A stretch of 13,791 bases of DNA from an uncultured Lachnospiraceae bacterium (GCA_902803155.1 CADCOU010000321.1:1-13791); one strand, 5' to 3'. Shown: positions 1 to 7,651, numbered from the stretch's first letter. Numbers and translations: made by a program. The notes: generated by a model not told the origin, from the sequence alone.

Positions 1-236
1 ACGGACCGATGGGCGTCTTTGAGAACCCGATCCTTGCGGCAGGCACCAAAGCAGTAGCGGCAGCACTTGCAGAGACCGATGCGACAACGATCATCGGCGG
101 CGGCGACAGTGCGGCGGCAGTCAACCAGCTGGGCTATGGCGACAAGATGTCTCACATCTCCACCGGCGGCGGAGCTTCTCTTGAGTTCCTTGAAGGCAAG
201 GAGCTTCCGGGCGTAGCCGCAGCAGACGATAAGTAA
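1..236 (+). CDS. pgk: Phosphoglycerate kinase, C-terminal part (5' truncated by window edge)
   Basis: This is the last 77 codons of phosphoglycerate kinase, which transfers phosphate from 1,3-bisphosphoglycerate to ADP in lower glycolysis in the cytoplasm. The reading frame is open from base 3 and ends at TAA 234-236. The visible protein begins GPMGVFE, then carries the family's GGGDSAAA nucleotide-loop segment and the HISTGGGASLEFLEGKELPG ending, both hallmark C-terminal PGK sequences. About 80% of a usual 395-400 residue protein lies before the window, so the start and N-terminal substrate domain cannot be judged. tpiA follows 138 bases downstream on the same strand with no terminator with a U-run between them, so the two are probably cotranscribed. 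Identification is secure; only the missing part is unknown. Confidence 0.97.
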   Translation, partial: GPMGVFENPILAAGTKAVAAALAETDATTIIGGGDSAAAVNQLGYGDKMSHISTGGGASLEFLEGKELPGVAAADDK

Positions 237-237
237 G

Positions 238-347
238 GTACTTAGCGAAGACGAGCTGAAAGCGAAGTCTGAGGTTAGTACTTACTTAGTTCTCCGCCCT
301 TAGTGAGCGCGAGCATTGGCGAAGCGTGAAGTTAGGGTCAGGAGAAC
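238..347 (+). repeat. Two related imperfect hairpins in the pgk-tpiA spacer
   Basis: The spacer holds two similar units, 241-278 and 299-335. Both run CTTAG-x-GA...CGAGC...GCGAAG..TGA-x-GTTAG, with identical blocks and different bases between. Each unit is enclosed by its own complementary arms. For the first, GTAC at 238-241 pairs with GTAC at 278-281, and AGAC at 249-252 with GTCT at 267-270. For the second, GTTCTCC at 289-295 pairs with GGAGAAC at 341-347, and CCCT at 297-300 with AGGG at 334-337. The cores agree while the outer arms differ but stay paired, which suggests a mobile or multiplied RNA hairpin element rather than chance. No U-run follows, so it does not read as a terminator. 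A role in mRNA processing or stability between two glycolytic genes is inference. Confidence 0.6.
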
Positions 348-374
348 ACTCATTAAAATAATAAGGAGAATACT

Positions 375-1127
375 ATGGCAAGAAGAAAGATTATCGCCGG
401 CAACTGGAAGATGAACATGACCCCGAGCGAGGCAAAGGCTCTGGTCGAGACCCTGAAGGATCTGGTAAACAATCCTGAGGTTGACGTTGTATACTGCGTA
501 CCCGCGATTGATATCGTACCGGTTGTTGAAGCAGTGAAGGGTACAAACGTGGAAGTCGGCGCAGAGAACATGTACATCGAGGAGAAAGGTGCATACACCG
601 GAGAGATCGCTCCGGCCATGATCGTCGATGCAGGCGCAAAGTATGTCATCATCGGTCATTCCGAGAGACGTGAATACTTCAATGAGACGGATGAATTCCT
701 GAACAAGAAGGTCCTGAAGGCTTTTGAGCACGGGCTGACCCCGATCCTCTGCTGCGGCGAGAGCCTGGAGCAGAGAGAAGCAGGCGTTACGCTTGACTGG
801 ATCCGTCTGCAGATCAAGTCTGATCTTCAGAACGTGACCGCAGAGCAGGCTGCGTCCATGGTTATCGCCTATGAGCCGATCTGGGCGATCGGAACGGGCA
901 AGACCGCGACCACTGAGCAGGCACAGGAAGTCTGCAAGGCGATCCGCGAGACCATCGCTGAGATCTATGACGAGGCGACTGCAGAGTCCATCCGCATCCA
1001 GTACGGCGGATCCATGAACGCAAAGAACTGTGACGAACTGCTGGCTCAGCCGGATATCGACGGCGGACTGATCGGCGGAGCGTCGCTGAAACCTGATTTT
1101 GGCCGTATCGTCAACTATCAGAAATAA
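375..1127 (+). CDS. tpiA: Triosephosphate isomerase
   Basis: This gene encodes a 250-residue cytoplasmic triosephosphate isomerase, which interconverts dihydroxyacetone phosphate and glyceraldehyde 3-phosphate. The length is typical of the family. The active-site residues are all visible: N10 and K12 in GNWKMN, H95 in GHSERR, and the base E167 in YEPIWAIGTGK, which also begins the flexible loop 6. The phosphate-binding segments YGGSMNAKN and GLIGGASL follow near the C-terminus. The ATG at 375 is preceded by AAGGAG at 363-368 with a 6-base gap, and MARRKIIAGNWKMN is the usual family start. It lies downstream of pgk in the common glycolytic order, and a stem-loop at 1202-1229 may end the transcript. 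Nothing in the protein looks damaged or unusual. Confidence 0.98.
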   Translation: MARRKIIAGNWKMNMTPSEAKALVETLKDLVNNPEVDVVYCVPAIDIVPVVEAVKGTNVEVGAENMYIEEKGAYTGEIAPAMIVDAGAKYVIIGHSERREYFNETDEFLNKKVLKAFEHGLTPILCCGESLEQREAGVTLDWIRLQIKSDLQNVTAEQAASMVIAYEPIWAIGTGKTATTEQAQEVCKAIRETIAEIYDEATAESIRIQYGGSMNAKNCDELLAQPDIDGGLIGGASLKPDFGRIVNYQK

Positions 1128-1201
1128 GAACGGCAGACAGACATTTATTTTGGAAGCATGGCTTCCGCAAGGATAATTCCGGTATAGAGTAAAGTCTCAC
1201 G

Positions 1202-1229
1202 GGGAGTCCTCTTCAAAGAGAGGGCTCCC
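1202..1229 (+). terminator. Stem-loop after tpiA, possible terminator
   Basis: GGGAG at 1202-1206 pairs with CTCCC at 1225-1229, T1207 with G1224 as a wobble, and CCTCT at 1208-1212 with AGAGG at 1219-1223, leaving a six-base loop. The stem is strong and sits about 75 bases after tpiA. It is followed by TGATTCTATC rather than a run of T, so classic intrinsic termination is uncertain. A smaller perfect hairpin, GGAAGC/GCTTCC, lies upstream at 1152-1166. The most likely role is to end or protect the 3' end of the pgk-tpiA message. Confidence 0.5.
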
Positions 1230-1281
1230 TGATTCTATCGGCAGAATGGTCAATAAGAATGCCAAAAAGTCAGACAAAAAG

Positions 1282-1311
1282 TTAGATATCTGATATTTTA
1301 TATGTTATACT
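1282..1311 (+). promoter_or_regulatory. Promoter-like sequence for the purine permease gene (extended -10)
   Basis: TATACT at 1306-1311 is preceded by TG at 1303-1304, giving an extended -10 of the form TGnTATACT. A weak -35 candidate, TTAGAT, lies at 1282-1287 with an 18-base spacer. The eight-base palindrome AGATATCT at 1284-1291 overlaps the -35 and could be an operator, though this is speculative. The predicted start of transcription leaves a leader of about 65 bases before the ATG at 1384. I looked for a purine riboswitch in the spacer and did not recognise one. Confidence 0.5.
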
Positions 1312-1383
1312 TGTCTAAAGGAGCAGACGAACTCCGGTAATACCCATATACTGTCAGCATTTGAATTTTGGGAGGGAAATGAA

Positions 1384-2811
1384 ATGGATAGTATATTTCA
1401 CCTGAAAGAAAATAAGACAACTGTCCGGACAGAGATAATTGCCGGGTTGACTACGTTCATGACAATGGCGTATATCATCGCGCTGAACCCGAATCTGCTG
1501 ACCAATTTCAAGGCGGATGGAGGTCAGGAACTCTGGAACGCGGTCTTCATGGCAACCTGTATCGCTTCGGCGGTCGGTACATTTACCATGGGACTTCTGG
1601 CAAACAAGCCGTTCGTTATGGCTCCCGGCATGGGGCTGAACAGTTTCTTTGCGGTCGTTGTAGCCAATATTGCTGCGATCACCGGGACCACCTATCTGGT
1701 ATCCTTCCAGGCTGCGCTCTGCATTATCTTCATCGAAGGTATCGTGTTCCTGATCCTTTCGGTCCTGAACATCCGTGAGAAGATCGTACATGCGATACCG
1801 CTGGGGATCCGGCTTGGAATCTCACCGGCCATCGGCATCATGCTCCTCAATATCGGACTCGGCTCCAACGCAGGCATCTATTCGGAGAACGGCGGACCGT
1901 TCTATGCCATGAGAGACTTCTTCGGAGCTCTGACTCCCAGGCTGGCGAGGGATCAGATGGGAACCGGCTATACCGTGATGGTCCTCTCTGTTATTACCAT
2001 GTTTGTCGGCCTGTTCGTGATCCTGTTTCTGGAGCACAGAGGAGTAAAGGCAGCGGTTCTGATCGGAATGGTCTGCGCGTCGATCGTTTACTGGGCCGGA
2101 GAAGCACTCTTCCTGCATACCAATCCGTTCGCGGCCCTGGAAACGTCATCCTTTATCCCGCCGGTAAAAGACATGATGGAACTGACGCTGTTTAAGTTCA
2201 GTTTCAGGAATTTCTTCGCGGTCGGAGCATTTACCGCAGTCACTCTGATCATTACATTCTGCATGATCGATATGTTTGATACGATCGGTACACTGGTCGG
2301 AACCGCCAGCCGCGCGGGAATGGTTGATGAAGAAGGCAACATGCCAAAGATGAAGGAGGCGCTGCTTTCTGACGCGGTCGGTACCGTGGCAGGTTCCCTG
2401 ACCGGTACCTCTACCGTTACGACATTCGTCGAGTCTGCGTCCGGCGTGGAGGCAGGCGGAAGGACAGGACTTGCAGCCATGACGGCAGGTGCACTTTTCC
2501 TCGGCTGCATGTTCATTGCCCCGCTGGCTGCACTGATCCCGCCCCCCGCGACATCGGCCGCACTGATCTATGTCGGTGTTCTGATGCTTGCAGGCCTTCA
2601 GAAGATCGACTGGAGTGATGTCGCCCAGATGGTGCCGGTAGCCCTGATGCTGATCACCATGCCGATCTCCGGATCCATCGGACACGGCATCGGCCTCGGC
2701 ATGATCGTATACACCGCGATCCGTGTAATGCAGGGCAAGGCAAAAGAGGTATCGGTCCTGACCTATGTCATCTCCCTCCTGTTCCTGTTCAAGTTCTTCG
2801 TGATCGTCTGA
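1384..2811 (+). CDS. NCS2/AzgA-family purine base permease
   Basis: This gene encodes a 475-residue polytopic membrane protein of the AzgA branch of NCS2 transporters (the group containing PbuG and the E. coli adenine and guanine/hypoxanthine permeases). These import purine bases with protons. The N-terminus carries the family hallmark RTEIIAGLTTFMTMAYI (15-31), followed by ANKPFVMAPGMGLNSFFA (73-90), FDTIGTLVG (298-306) and the GTSTVTTFVESASG segment (341-354). Alternating hydrophobic stretches run through the whole protein, consistent with 12-14 helices. The ATG at 1384 has GGAGG at 1371-1375 with 8 bases between. It appears to be a single-gene unit, with a promoter candidate upstream and a strong terminator at 2862-2901. 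Which purine it carries cannot be read from the sequence. Family assignment is firm, substrate is not. Confidence 0.93.
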   Translation: MDSIFHLKENKTTVRTEIIAGLTTFMTMAYIIALNPNLLTNFKADGGQELWNAVFMATCIASAVGTFTMGLLANKPFVMAPGMGLNSFFAVVVANIAAITGTTYLVSFQAALCIIFIEGIVFLILSVLNIREKIVHAIPLGIRLGISPAIGIMLLNIGLGSNAGIYSENGGPFYAMRDFFGALTPRLARDQMGTGYTVMVLSVITMFVGLFVILFLEHRGVKAAVLIGMVCASIVYWAGEALFLHTNPFAALETSSFIPPVKDMMELTLFKFSFRNFFAVGAFTAVTLIITFCMIDMFDTIGTLVGTASRAGMVDEEGNMPKMKEALLSDAVGTVAGSLTGTSTVTTFVESASGVEAGGRTGLAAMTAGALFLGCMFIAPLAALIPPPATSAALIYVGVLMLAGLQKIDWSDVAQMVPVALMLITMPISGSIGHGIGLGMIVYTAIRVMQGKAKEVSVLTYVISLLFLFKFFVIV

Positions 2812-2861
2812 TTTTAGATGGACAGCTGAGCTGCCAGATCATAGCATCTGTTGATAGAAAG

Positions 2862-2901
2862 CATCCGCAGCCGTCGGTAAAGGAGCTGCGGATGTTTTTT
2901 T
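2862..2901 (+). terminator. Strong intrinsic terminator after the purine permease gene
   Basis: CATCCGCAGC at 2862-2871 pairs perfectly with GCTGCGGATG at 2885-2894, and the stem is followed directly by seven T residues at 2895-2901. This is a textbook Rho-independent terminator. It lies 50 bases after the permease stop codon and separates that gene from the MATE exporter, so the exporter should have its own promoter. Confidence 0.94.
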
Positions 2902-2983
2902 GCGCGATAAGGCGAACGTGCATGCTGGAAGCCATGGTGCAGATCTGCCTGCAGACCAATGGAGAAAGAAAGCAAGATATCGG

Positions 2984-3012
2984 TTGCAAACAGAGATATC
3001 TGAAGATATAGT
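2984..3012 (+). promoter_or_regulatory. Promoter-like sequence for the MATE exporter gene
   Basis: TTGCAA at 2984-2989 and TATAGT at 3007-3012 are separated by 17 bases, a good match to a housekeeping sigma promoter. Its position just downstream of a strong terminator supports a role in starting the exporter message. AGATATC occurs twice around it, at 2975-2981 and 2994-3000, and the second copy continues as AGATATCTGA, a ten-base string also present at 1284-1293 in the purine permease promoter. Confidence 0.55.
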
Positions 3013-3073
3013 AAACGATAATGCGCGGCTGCAAGGGAATGAGTAACATTTTTGCAGGATTTATTGAAGAGTT

Positions 3074-4468
3074 ATGAGCAGTACATTCAGAAGCAAGTAC
3101 ATAGGCGACAGAGTATTTTATAGGATGCTGCTGACAGTGGCGGTGCCGATCATGGTCCAGAACGGCATCTCTAATTTTGTCAGCCTGCTTGACAATATTA
3201 TGATCGGACGCGTTGGAACGGAACAGATGTCCGGCGTAGCCATCGTGAACCAGATCATGTTCATATACTTCCTGTGCCAGTTCGGGGGAGTGTCCGGAGC
3301 GGGCATCTTTACTGCGCAGTATTTCGGATATAAGGACGACGACGGGATCCGCCATACTTTCCGCTACAAACTCTGGCTGGGAGCGATCATTACGGCGGCG
3401 GCGATCGCCATCATGACTTTTTTCGGAAAAGACCTGATCGGCCTGTTTCTGAATGAGAGCGAGGGTGGGGGAAACCTGCAGGCCACGCTTCAATACGGCC
3501 TGGGATACATGCACCTGATTTTTCTCGGGATGCCGTTCATCTTTGTCAGCTTCACCTATTCCAGCACGCTGCGTGAATGCGGGGAGACCATGCTGCCTAT
3601 GAAAGCGGGCATGGCGGCAGTGTTTGTCAATCTTGTATTCAATTACATACTGATCTACGGTAAGTTCGGCTTCCCTGAGCTGGGAGTATACGGCGCCGCC
3701 ATTGCGACAGACATATCGAGGGTGGTGGAATGCTCCATCCTTGTGATCTGGACGCACCGGCACAACAGTACACATACATACATCAGGGGTGTCTACCGGA
3801 CGCTGAAGGTACCGCTGAACGCGGTCCACAAGTTCTTTCTGACGGGTGCCCCGCTCCTGATCAATGAGACGCTCTGGGCGACCGGCATCTTTCTGGAGAA
3901 CCAGGCGTACTCCCTGCGCGGGCTGAACGCAGTTGCGGGACAGAATATCGCCAACACCATCAGCAATGTCTTTTATATTTCCTTCTTCGCCCTGGGAGAC
4001 GCGGTGGCGATCATCGTCGGACAGCTTCTCGGTGCAGGAAAGATGAAGGAGGCAAAAGAGACCGATACCAGGATCATATCCTTCTCCGTGATCATCGGAC
4101 TGATGATCATGATCGCCATGCTGATGACTGCGCCGCTCTTCCCAAGACTGTATAATACGAATGAGGAAGCAAAGCATCTGGCGACCCTGTTCCTGACCGT
4201 ACTGGCAATCGCGGCTCCGAAGGACGCATTCCTGCATACGTCCTACTTCACGCTTCGCTCCGGCGGCAAGACGATCATCACATTTTTCTTTGACAGTTTC
4301 TTCATGTGTGTTGTCAGCGTCCCGACGGCTTTTATCCTCAGCCGGTTTACGGGACTTCATGTCATAGCGATCTTCGCGGTCGTGCACGCAGTGGACTTGA
4401 TCAAGTGCGTGATCGGTTACGTGCTGGTTAAGAAAAATGTCTGGATGCGGAATATCGTGAAGCAGTAG
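3074..4468 (+). CDS. MATE-family efflux transporter
   Basis: This gene encodes a 464-residue multidrug and toxin extrusion (MATE) type integral membrane protein, a family that exports organic cations or small metabolites using a Na+ or H+ gradient. The length fits the usual 440-470 residues and twelve helices. The first helix region reads LLTVAVPIMVQNGISNFVSLLDNIMIGRVG, a typical MATE opening, and GAPLLINETLWATGIFLENQAY in the middle resembles the start of the second six-helix half. The ATG at 3074 has only a weak purine stretch (GAAGAG 3066-3071) before it, so translation may be modest; the next Met lies inside the first helix, which argues for 3074. It is preceded by a promoter candidate at 2984-3012, and I see no clear terminator after it. 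The substrate cannot be told from sequence; a purine link with the neighbouring permease is only speculation. Confidence 0.92.
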   Translation: MSSTFRSKYIGDRVFYRMLLTVAVPIMVQNGISNFVSLLDNIMIGRVGTEQMSGVAIVNQIMFIYFLCQFGGVSGAGIFTAQYFGYKDDDGIRHTFRYKLWLGAIITAAAIAIMTFFGKDLIGLFLNESEGGGNLQATLQYGLGYMHLIFLGMPFIFVSFTYSSTLRECGETMLPMKAGMAAVFVNLVFNYILIYGKFGFPELGVYGAAIATDISRVVECSILVIWTHRHNSTHTYIRGVYRTLKVPLNAVHKFFLTGAPLLINETLWATGIFLENQAYSLRGLNAVAGQNIANTISNVFYISFFALGDAVAIIVGQLLGAGKMKEAKETDTRIISFSVIIGLMIMIAMLMTAPLFPRLYNTNEEAKHLATLFLTVLAIAAPKDAFLHTSYFTLRSGGKTIITFFFDSFFMCVVSVPTAFILSRFTGLHVIAIFAVVHAVDLIKCVIGYVLVKKNVWMRNIVKQ

Positions 4469-4521
4469 CATATACAGGAACAGAGAAAAAGGCATTTACA
4501 GTATCGACGCTGAGGATAATA

Positions 4522-4530
4522 TGATATAAT
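4522..4530 (+). promoter_or_regulatory. Extended -10 promoter for the leucine-rich-repeat gene
   Basis: The sequence TGATATAAT at 4522-4530 is a perfect extended -10 element (TG, one base, TATAAT). No good -35 sits at the right spacing: TTTACA at 4495-4500 is 24 bases from the -10. Extended -10 promoters can work with a poor -35. The predicted start of transcription leaves a leader of about 125 bases before the ATG at 4663. Confidence 0.6.
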
Positions 4531-4544
4531 GCATTCGGCTTATC

Positions 4545-4637
4545 AGAATCTGCATGGAAAATGGATTGAAGGGTCAGAAGAGATTCTTTGCCATATAGTC
4601 ACCGTTACAGATCCGGCAGATTGAAGAAATGATCTGC
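4545..4637 (+). other. Long leader with two possible stems before the leucine-rich-repeat gene
   Basis: AGAATCT at 4545-4551 can pair with AGATTCT at 4581-4587, and GCAGAT at 4616-4621 with ATCTGC at 4632-4637. An alternative second stem uses CAGATC at 4608-4613 and GATCTG at 4631-4636, so two mutually exclusive folds exist. The ribosome binding site at 4649-4654 lies 12 bases after the last stem and partly overlaps the palindrome AGGTACCT at 4652-4659. No known riboswitch was recognised. Regulation by RNA folding is possible but unproven. Confidence 0.3.
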
Positions 4638-4662
4638 TGACATTCACCGGGAGGTACCTGTC

Positions 4663-6351
4663 ATGAAAAAGAGGATGAACAAGAGACTCGCCATCTGCCT
4701 GCTGACATTCGCTATGATGATCGTATTGCTGCCGGTCACTGTGATGACAGTCTATGCAGATAAAACAGGGGACTGTGGATATAACTGCAAGTGGACAGTG
4801 AGCGGTTCCACAATTACATTTCAATTTAAAACTGCTTACCTGGACACGTCAAAGAATGTAACAGGTGAGATTACTTCCGGGCTGACAGCATCGGATAAGG
4901 CGGGCATTACCAAAGCTGTCTTCAGCACTGCCATAGCAGGGATTGGAGAAAAAACACTGCAGGGGTTCACGAATCTTGAGACGGTGACGATATCAAGCAC
5001 TGTCTGCAAGACGATTGAGAAGAAAGCGTTTTATGATCTTGAGAAACTGGAAACGGTGGATCTTGGAAAAAGCCTGACCACTATAGGGGAAGAGGCTTTC
5101 AGGCTGTGTAAAAAGCTGAAAAAGCTGACGATTCCGGATACGGTGCAAACCATCGAAACAGGCGCTTTCTGGTCTTCCGGCCTGGAAGAAATCAAGCTGT
5201 CTGCGAACCTGAAATACCTGGGAGAACATGCATTTCAGGCAGCGAAGTCATTAAAGAAGATATCGATTCCGGACAAGCTTGAGAAGATTCCGGATTCCTG
5301 CTTTACATCATGCGAGTATCTCGCGACTGCGGACCTGGGTTCCGGAGTGAAAGAGATTGGAACAGGCGCGTTTAATTTCTGCAGCAATCTGACACAGGTC
5401 AAGATTCCGGCTGCTACAAAAACGATCGGTGCCTCCGCGTTTAATGAATGTAAAAAACTGAAATCGCTCGACCTTAGCCATGTTACTTCGATTGGACAGA
5501 TCGCGGTGAACAGGTGCCTGGCTCTTAGTGAGATTAAACTTTCCAATAAACTGAAGACCTTTAAAAACAATTCCTTCCTGAATAACTATACAGCCAAGAA
5601 AGTTATTTTCGACGGCACGGAAGAGGAGTTTGCGAAGATCGCCAATAAGAGCGAATCGAAGAACTCGGACCTGCTGACCGGAACAGTTGAGTTTCTCCAG
5701 TCATCTTCAGTTCTGCCAAAGGTGAAGGATACTGAGAAAGTGATCCTGTCGCTCTCAGGGATGACCGATGTCCGGGGGGCGGTGTTCAATGTGCTCAGAG
5801 CACGCGCTGAGAAAACCAGGAAGACGGGAATACAGCTGAAGTGGAGAAGCGTTTCCGGTGCATCCGGTTATCTGATCTACGGGGGACTGAGGAACGGTGC
5901 ATTTAAGAAGCTTGAGAATGTGAAAGGTGCGAATAAAATATCGTACTCGGCCAATGGACTCTCAAAAAACAAATACTATAAGTTCATTGTTGTTGCTTAC
6001 CAAAATGTCGGTAAGGGAGCGGAGGATCTGAGAGTGCTGTCCTGCTCGCCGACGATTATAGCCGCGACCCTTGGGGGAAAATACCGGAATACTTCGGCTG
6101 TGAAGATTCCTGCGAAGAAGATCACCCTGAAGAAGGGAAAGAAACAGAAACTGAACGTATCGGTCGGATCCAGGGCAAGTGTCGGCAAGAAATACAGGAC
6201 TTTCCTGAAGGTTCGCTATGAGAGTACCAGACCGGACATTGTGAAGGTCTTCAGAAATGGAAAAATCAAAGCCTTGAACAAGGGGAACTGCTATATCTAT
6301 GCATATGCCCAGGACGGAAAGTTCAAGAGAATCAAAGTCATCGTAAAATGA
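4663..6351 (+). CDS. Secreted BspA-like leucine-rich-repeat protein with Fn3-like and Ig-like C-terminus
   Basis: This gene encodes a 562-residue exported protein. A basic start, a hydrophobic core (9-30) and a VYA-D cleavage-type site near residue 32 make a good signal peptide. An N-terminal segment with C38 and C42 (DCGYNCKWTVSG) resembles the lead-in found on clostridial BspA-like proteins. Residues about 95-330 are LRR_5-type repeats: units with AF..C..L..L.IP..V..IG recur roughly every 23 residues. Residues about 385-470 look like a fibronectin type III domain (QLKWRSVSGASGYLIY) and 481-562 like a bacterial Ig (BIG2) domain. No LPXTG motif or C-terminal anchor is present, so it is probably secreted or loosely wall-bound. 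GGGAGG at 4649-4654 sets the ATG. Codon use appears richer in A/T-ending codons than in the glycolytic neighbours, which may hint at transfer. Adhesion or binding is the usual family guess; the ligand is unknown. Confidence 0.9.
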   Translation: MKKRMNKRLAICLLTFAMMIVLLPVTVMTVYADKTGDCGYNCKWTVSGSTITFQFKTAYLDTSKNVTGEITSGLTASDKAGITKAVFSTAIAGIGEKTLQGFTNLETVTISSTVCKTIEKKAFYDLEKLETVDLGKSLTTIGEEAFRLCKKLKKLTIPDTVQTIETGAFWSSGLEEIKLSANLKYLGEHAFQAAKSLKKISIPDKLEKIPDSCFTSCEYLATADLGSGVKEIGTGAFNFCSNLTQVKIPAATKTIGASAFNECKKLKSLDLSHVTSIGQIAVNRCLALSEIKLSNKLKTFKNNSFLNNYTAKKVIFDGTEEEFAKIANKSESKNSDLLTGTVEFLQSSSVLPKVKDTEKVILSLSGMTDVRGAVFNVLRARAEKTRKTGIQLKWRSVSGASGYLIYGGLRNGAFKKLENVKGANKISYSANGLSKNKYYKFIVVAYQNVGKGAEDLRVLSCSPTIIAATLGGKYRNTSAVKIPAKKITLKKGKKQKLNVSVGSRASVGKKYRTFLKVRYESTRPDIVKVFRNGKIKALNKGNCYIYAYAQDGKFKRIKVIVK

Positions 6352-6364
6352 AATGAGGATACTT

Positions 6365-7651
6365 ATGGCAAAGGATGAGATGTATGTAGCGCTCCTTGGT
6401 CTTGGAACCGTCGGGACCGGCGTGTACAAAGTAATGAAAACCCAGGAATCGGAGATGCAGCAGAAGCTGAATACGGTTCTCCGTATCGGAAAGATCCTGG
6501 TCCGGAACCCGAAGAAGCATGAGGGGGAAGTAGAGGATCCCTCCATTCTGACAAGTTCATTCCAGGAGATTCTGGATGATCCAAAGATCCGGATCGTGAT
6601 AGAAGTAATGGGCGGCATAGAACCGGCTAACACTTATATCAGCGAAGCTATTCAGGCAGGAAAGAGCGTGGTGACAGCCAACAAGGATCTGATTGCAGAG
6701 CATGGTGGTGAACTGATGGCGCTCGCGGAGGAAAACCAGGTAGAGTTGAGGTTTGAGGCTTCCGTAGCCGGCGGCATACCGATCATCAGTCCGCTGAAGA
6801 ACAGTCTTGCGGCCAATGAGATCAGTCAGGTTATGGGCATTGTGAACGGCACCACAAACTATATCCTTTCCAAGATGACGGATGAGGGTATGGACTATAA
6901 GGAAGCCCTGCAGGAAGCTACAGAACTGGGTTATGCGGAGGCGGATCCCACGGCTGATGTCGAGGGGTATGATGCAGGACGCAAGATCGCAATCATGGCT
7001 TCAATCGCATTTCATTCAAGGGTTACTTTTCATGATGTCTATATGGAAGGTATCACAAAGATCACTTCCAAGGATATCGATTATGCCAAAGCACTTGGCT
7101 GGGTGATCAAGCTGATCGCACTGGCGCGTAACACGCGCGGCGGCATTGAGGCAAGAGTTCATCCTATGCTGATTCCGGCGGATCATCCGCTTGCTACGGT
7201 GAGCGGCTCCTACAATGCAGTCTATGTACATGGCGATGCGGTTGAGGACGTCATGTTCTACGGACGTGGCGCCGGAGAGATGCCGACAGCAAGCGCGGTG
7301 ATGGGTGATGTGTTCTCGGTGGCACGTCATACCGTGTACGATTCCCAGGGTTCGACCAGAGACAATGTATTCCGGAAGATTCCGATCAAGAGCATGGATA
7401 ACATCCGGTCCAGTTATTTCCTCCGCATGGAGGTAGAGGACAAACCCGGCGTACTGGCTACGATAGCGAGTATCTTCGGAAACAATTCGGTTTCGATCAA
7501 GCAGGTGATCCAGAGAGACAAGATTGGTTCCAATGCGGAACTGGTCATCATCACCAGTGAGGTCAAGGAAAGACATATCCGTGATGCGCTGTTGATTCTG
7601 AATTCAAGCAGTGTCGTAAAGAGAGTATCGAACATGATCCGTGTGTATTGA
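6365..7651 (+). CDS. hom: Homoserine dehydrogenase with ACT domain
   Basis: This gene encodes a 428-residue cytoplasmic NAD(P)-dependent homoserine dehydrogenase, which reduces aspartate semialdehyde to homoserine for threonine and methionine synthesis. The nucleotide-binding GLGTVG (12-17), the catalytic-lysine motif TANK (104-107), the GIVNGTTNYIL segment (158-168) and GYAEADPTADVEGYDAGRK (189-207) are intact. A C-terminal ACT domain (about 350-428, starting FLRMEVEDKPGVLATIASIF) suggests feedback control by an amino acid, usually threonine. An in-frame ATG lies upstream at 6353, but it overlaps the GAGGA (6355-6359) that serves the ATG at 6365 with a 5-base gap, so 6365 is preferred. Only 13 bases separate it from the leucine-rich-repeat gene, so it may be read from that gene's promoter. 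It ends with tandem in-frame stops, TGA TAA, at 7649-7654. Confidence 0.96.
   Translation: MAKDEMYVALLGLGTVGTGVYKVMKTQESEMQQKLNTVLRIGKILVRNPKKHEGEVEDPSILTSSFQEILDDPKIRIVIEVMGGIEPANTYISEAIQAGKSVVTANKDLIAEHGGELMALAEENQVELRFEASVAGGIPIISPLKNSLAANEISQVMGIVNGTTNYILSKMTDEGMDYKEALQEATELGYAEADPTADVEGYDAGRKIAIMASIAFHSRVTFHDVYMEGITKITSKDIDYAKALGWVIKLIALARNTRGGIEARVHPMLIPADHPLATVSGSYNAVYVHGDAVEDVMFYGRGAGEMPTASAVMGDVFSVARHTVYDSQGSTRDNVFRKIPIKSMDNIRSSYFLRMEVEDKPGVLATIASIFGNNSVSIKQVIQRDKIGSNAELVIITSEVKERHIRDALLILNSSSVVKRVSNMIRVY

Noticed and set aside
1128..1383. Possible purine riboswitch before the purine permease
   Set aside because: I looked for the conserved aptamer segments and three-stem layout and found neither. 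Only a stem-loop and a promoter-like sequence are supported.
2789..4495. A 568-codon open frame on the minus strand opposite the MATE gene
   Set aside because: Its protein is rich in His, Asp, Arg and Gln with no recognisable domain, and it mirrors the codon bias of the clear MATE gene on the other strand. It is a shadow frame.
4663..6351. Sortase anchor on the leucine-rich-repeat protein
   Set aside because: No LPXTG-like motif, hydrophobic tail or basic end is present at the C-terminus; it ends within an Ig-like domain.
6353..6364. Earlier in-frame ATG for hom
   Set aside because: It overlaps the GAGGA ribosome binding site and has no site of its own; the ATG at 6365 has proper spacing.
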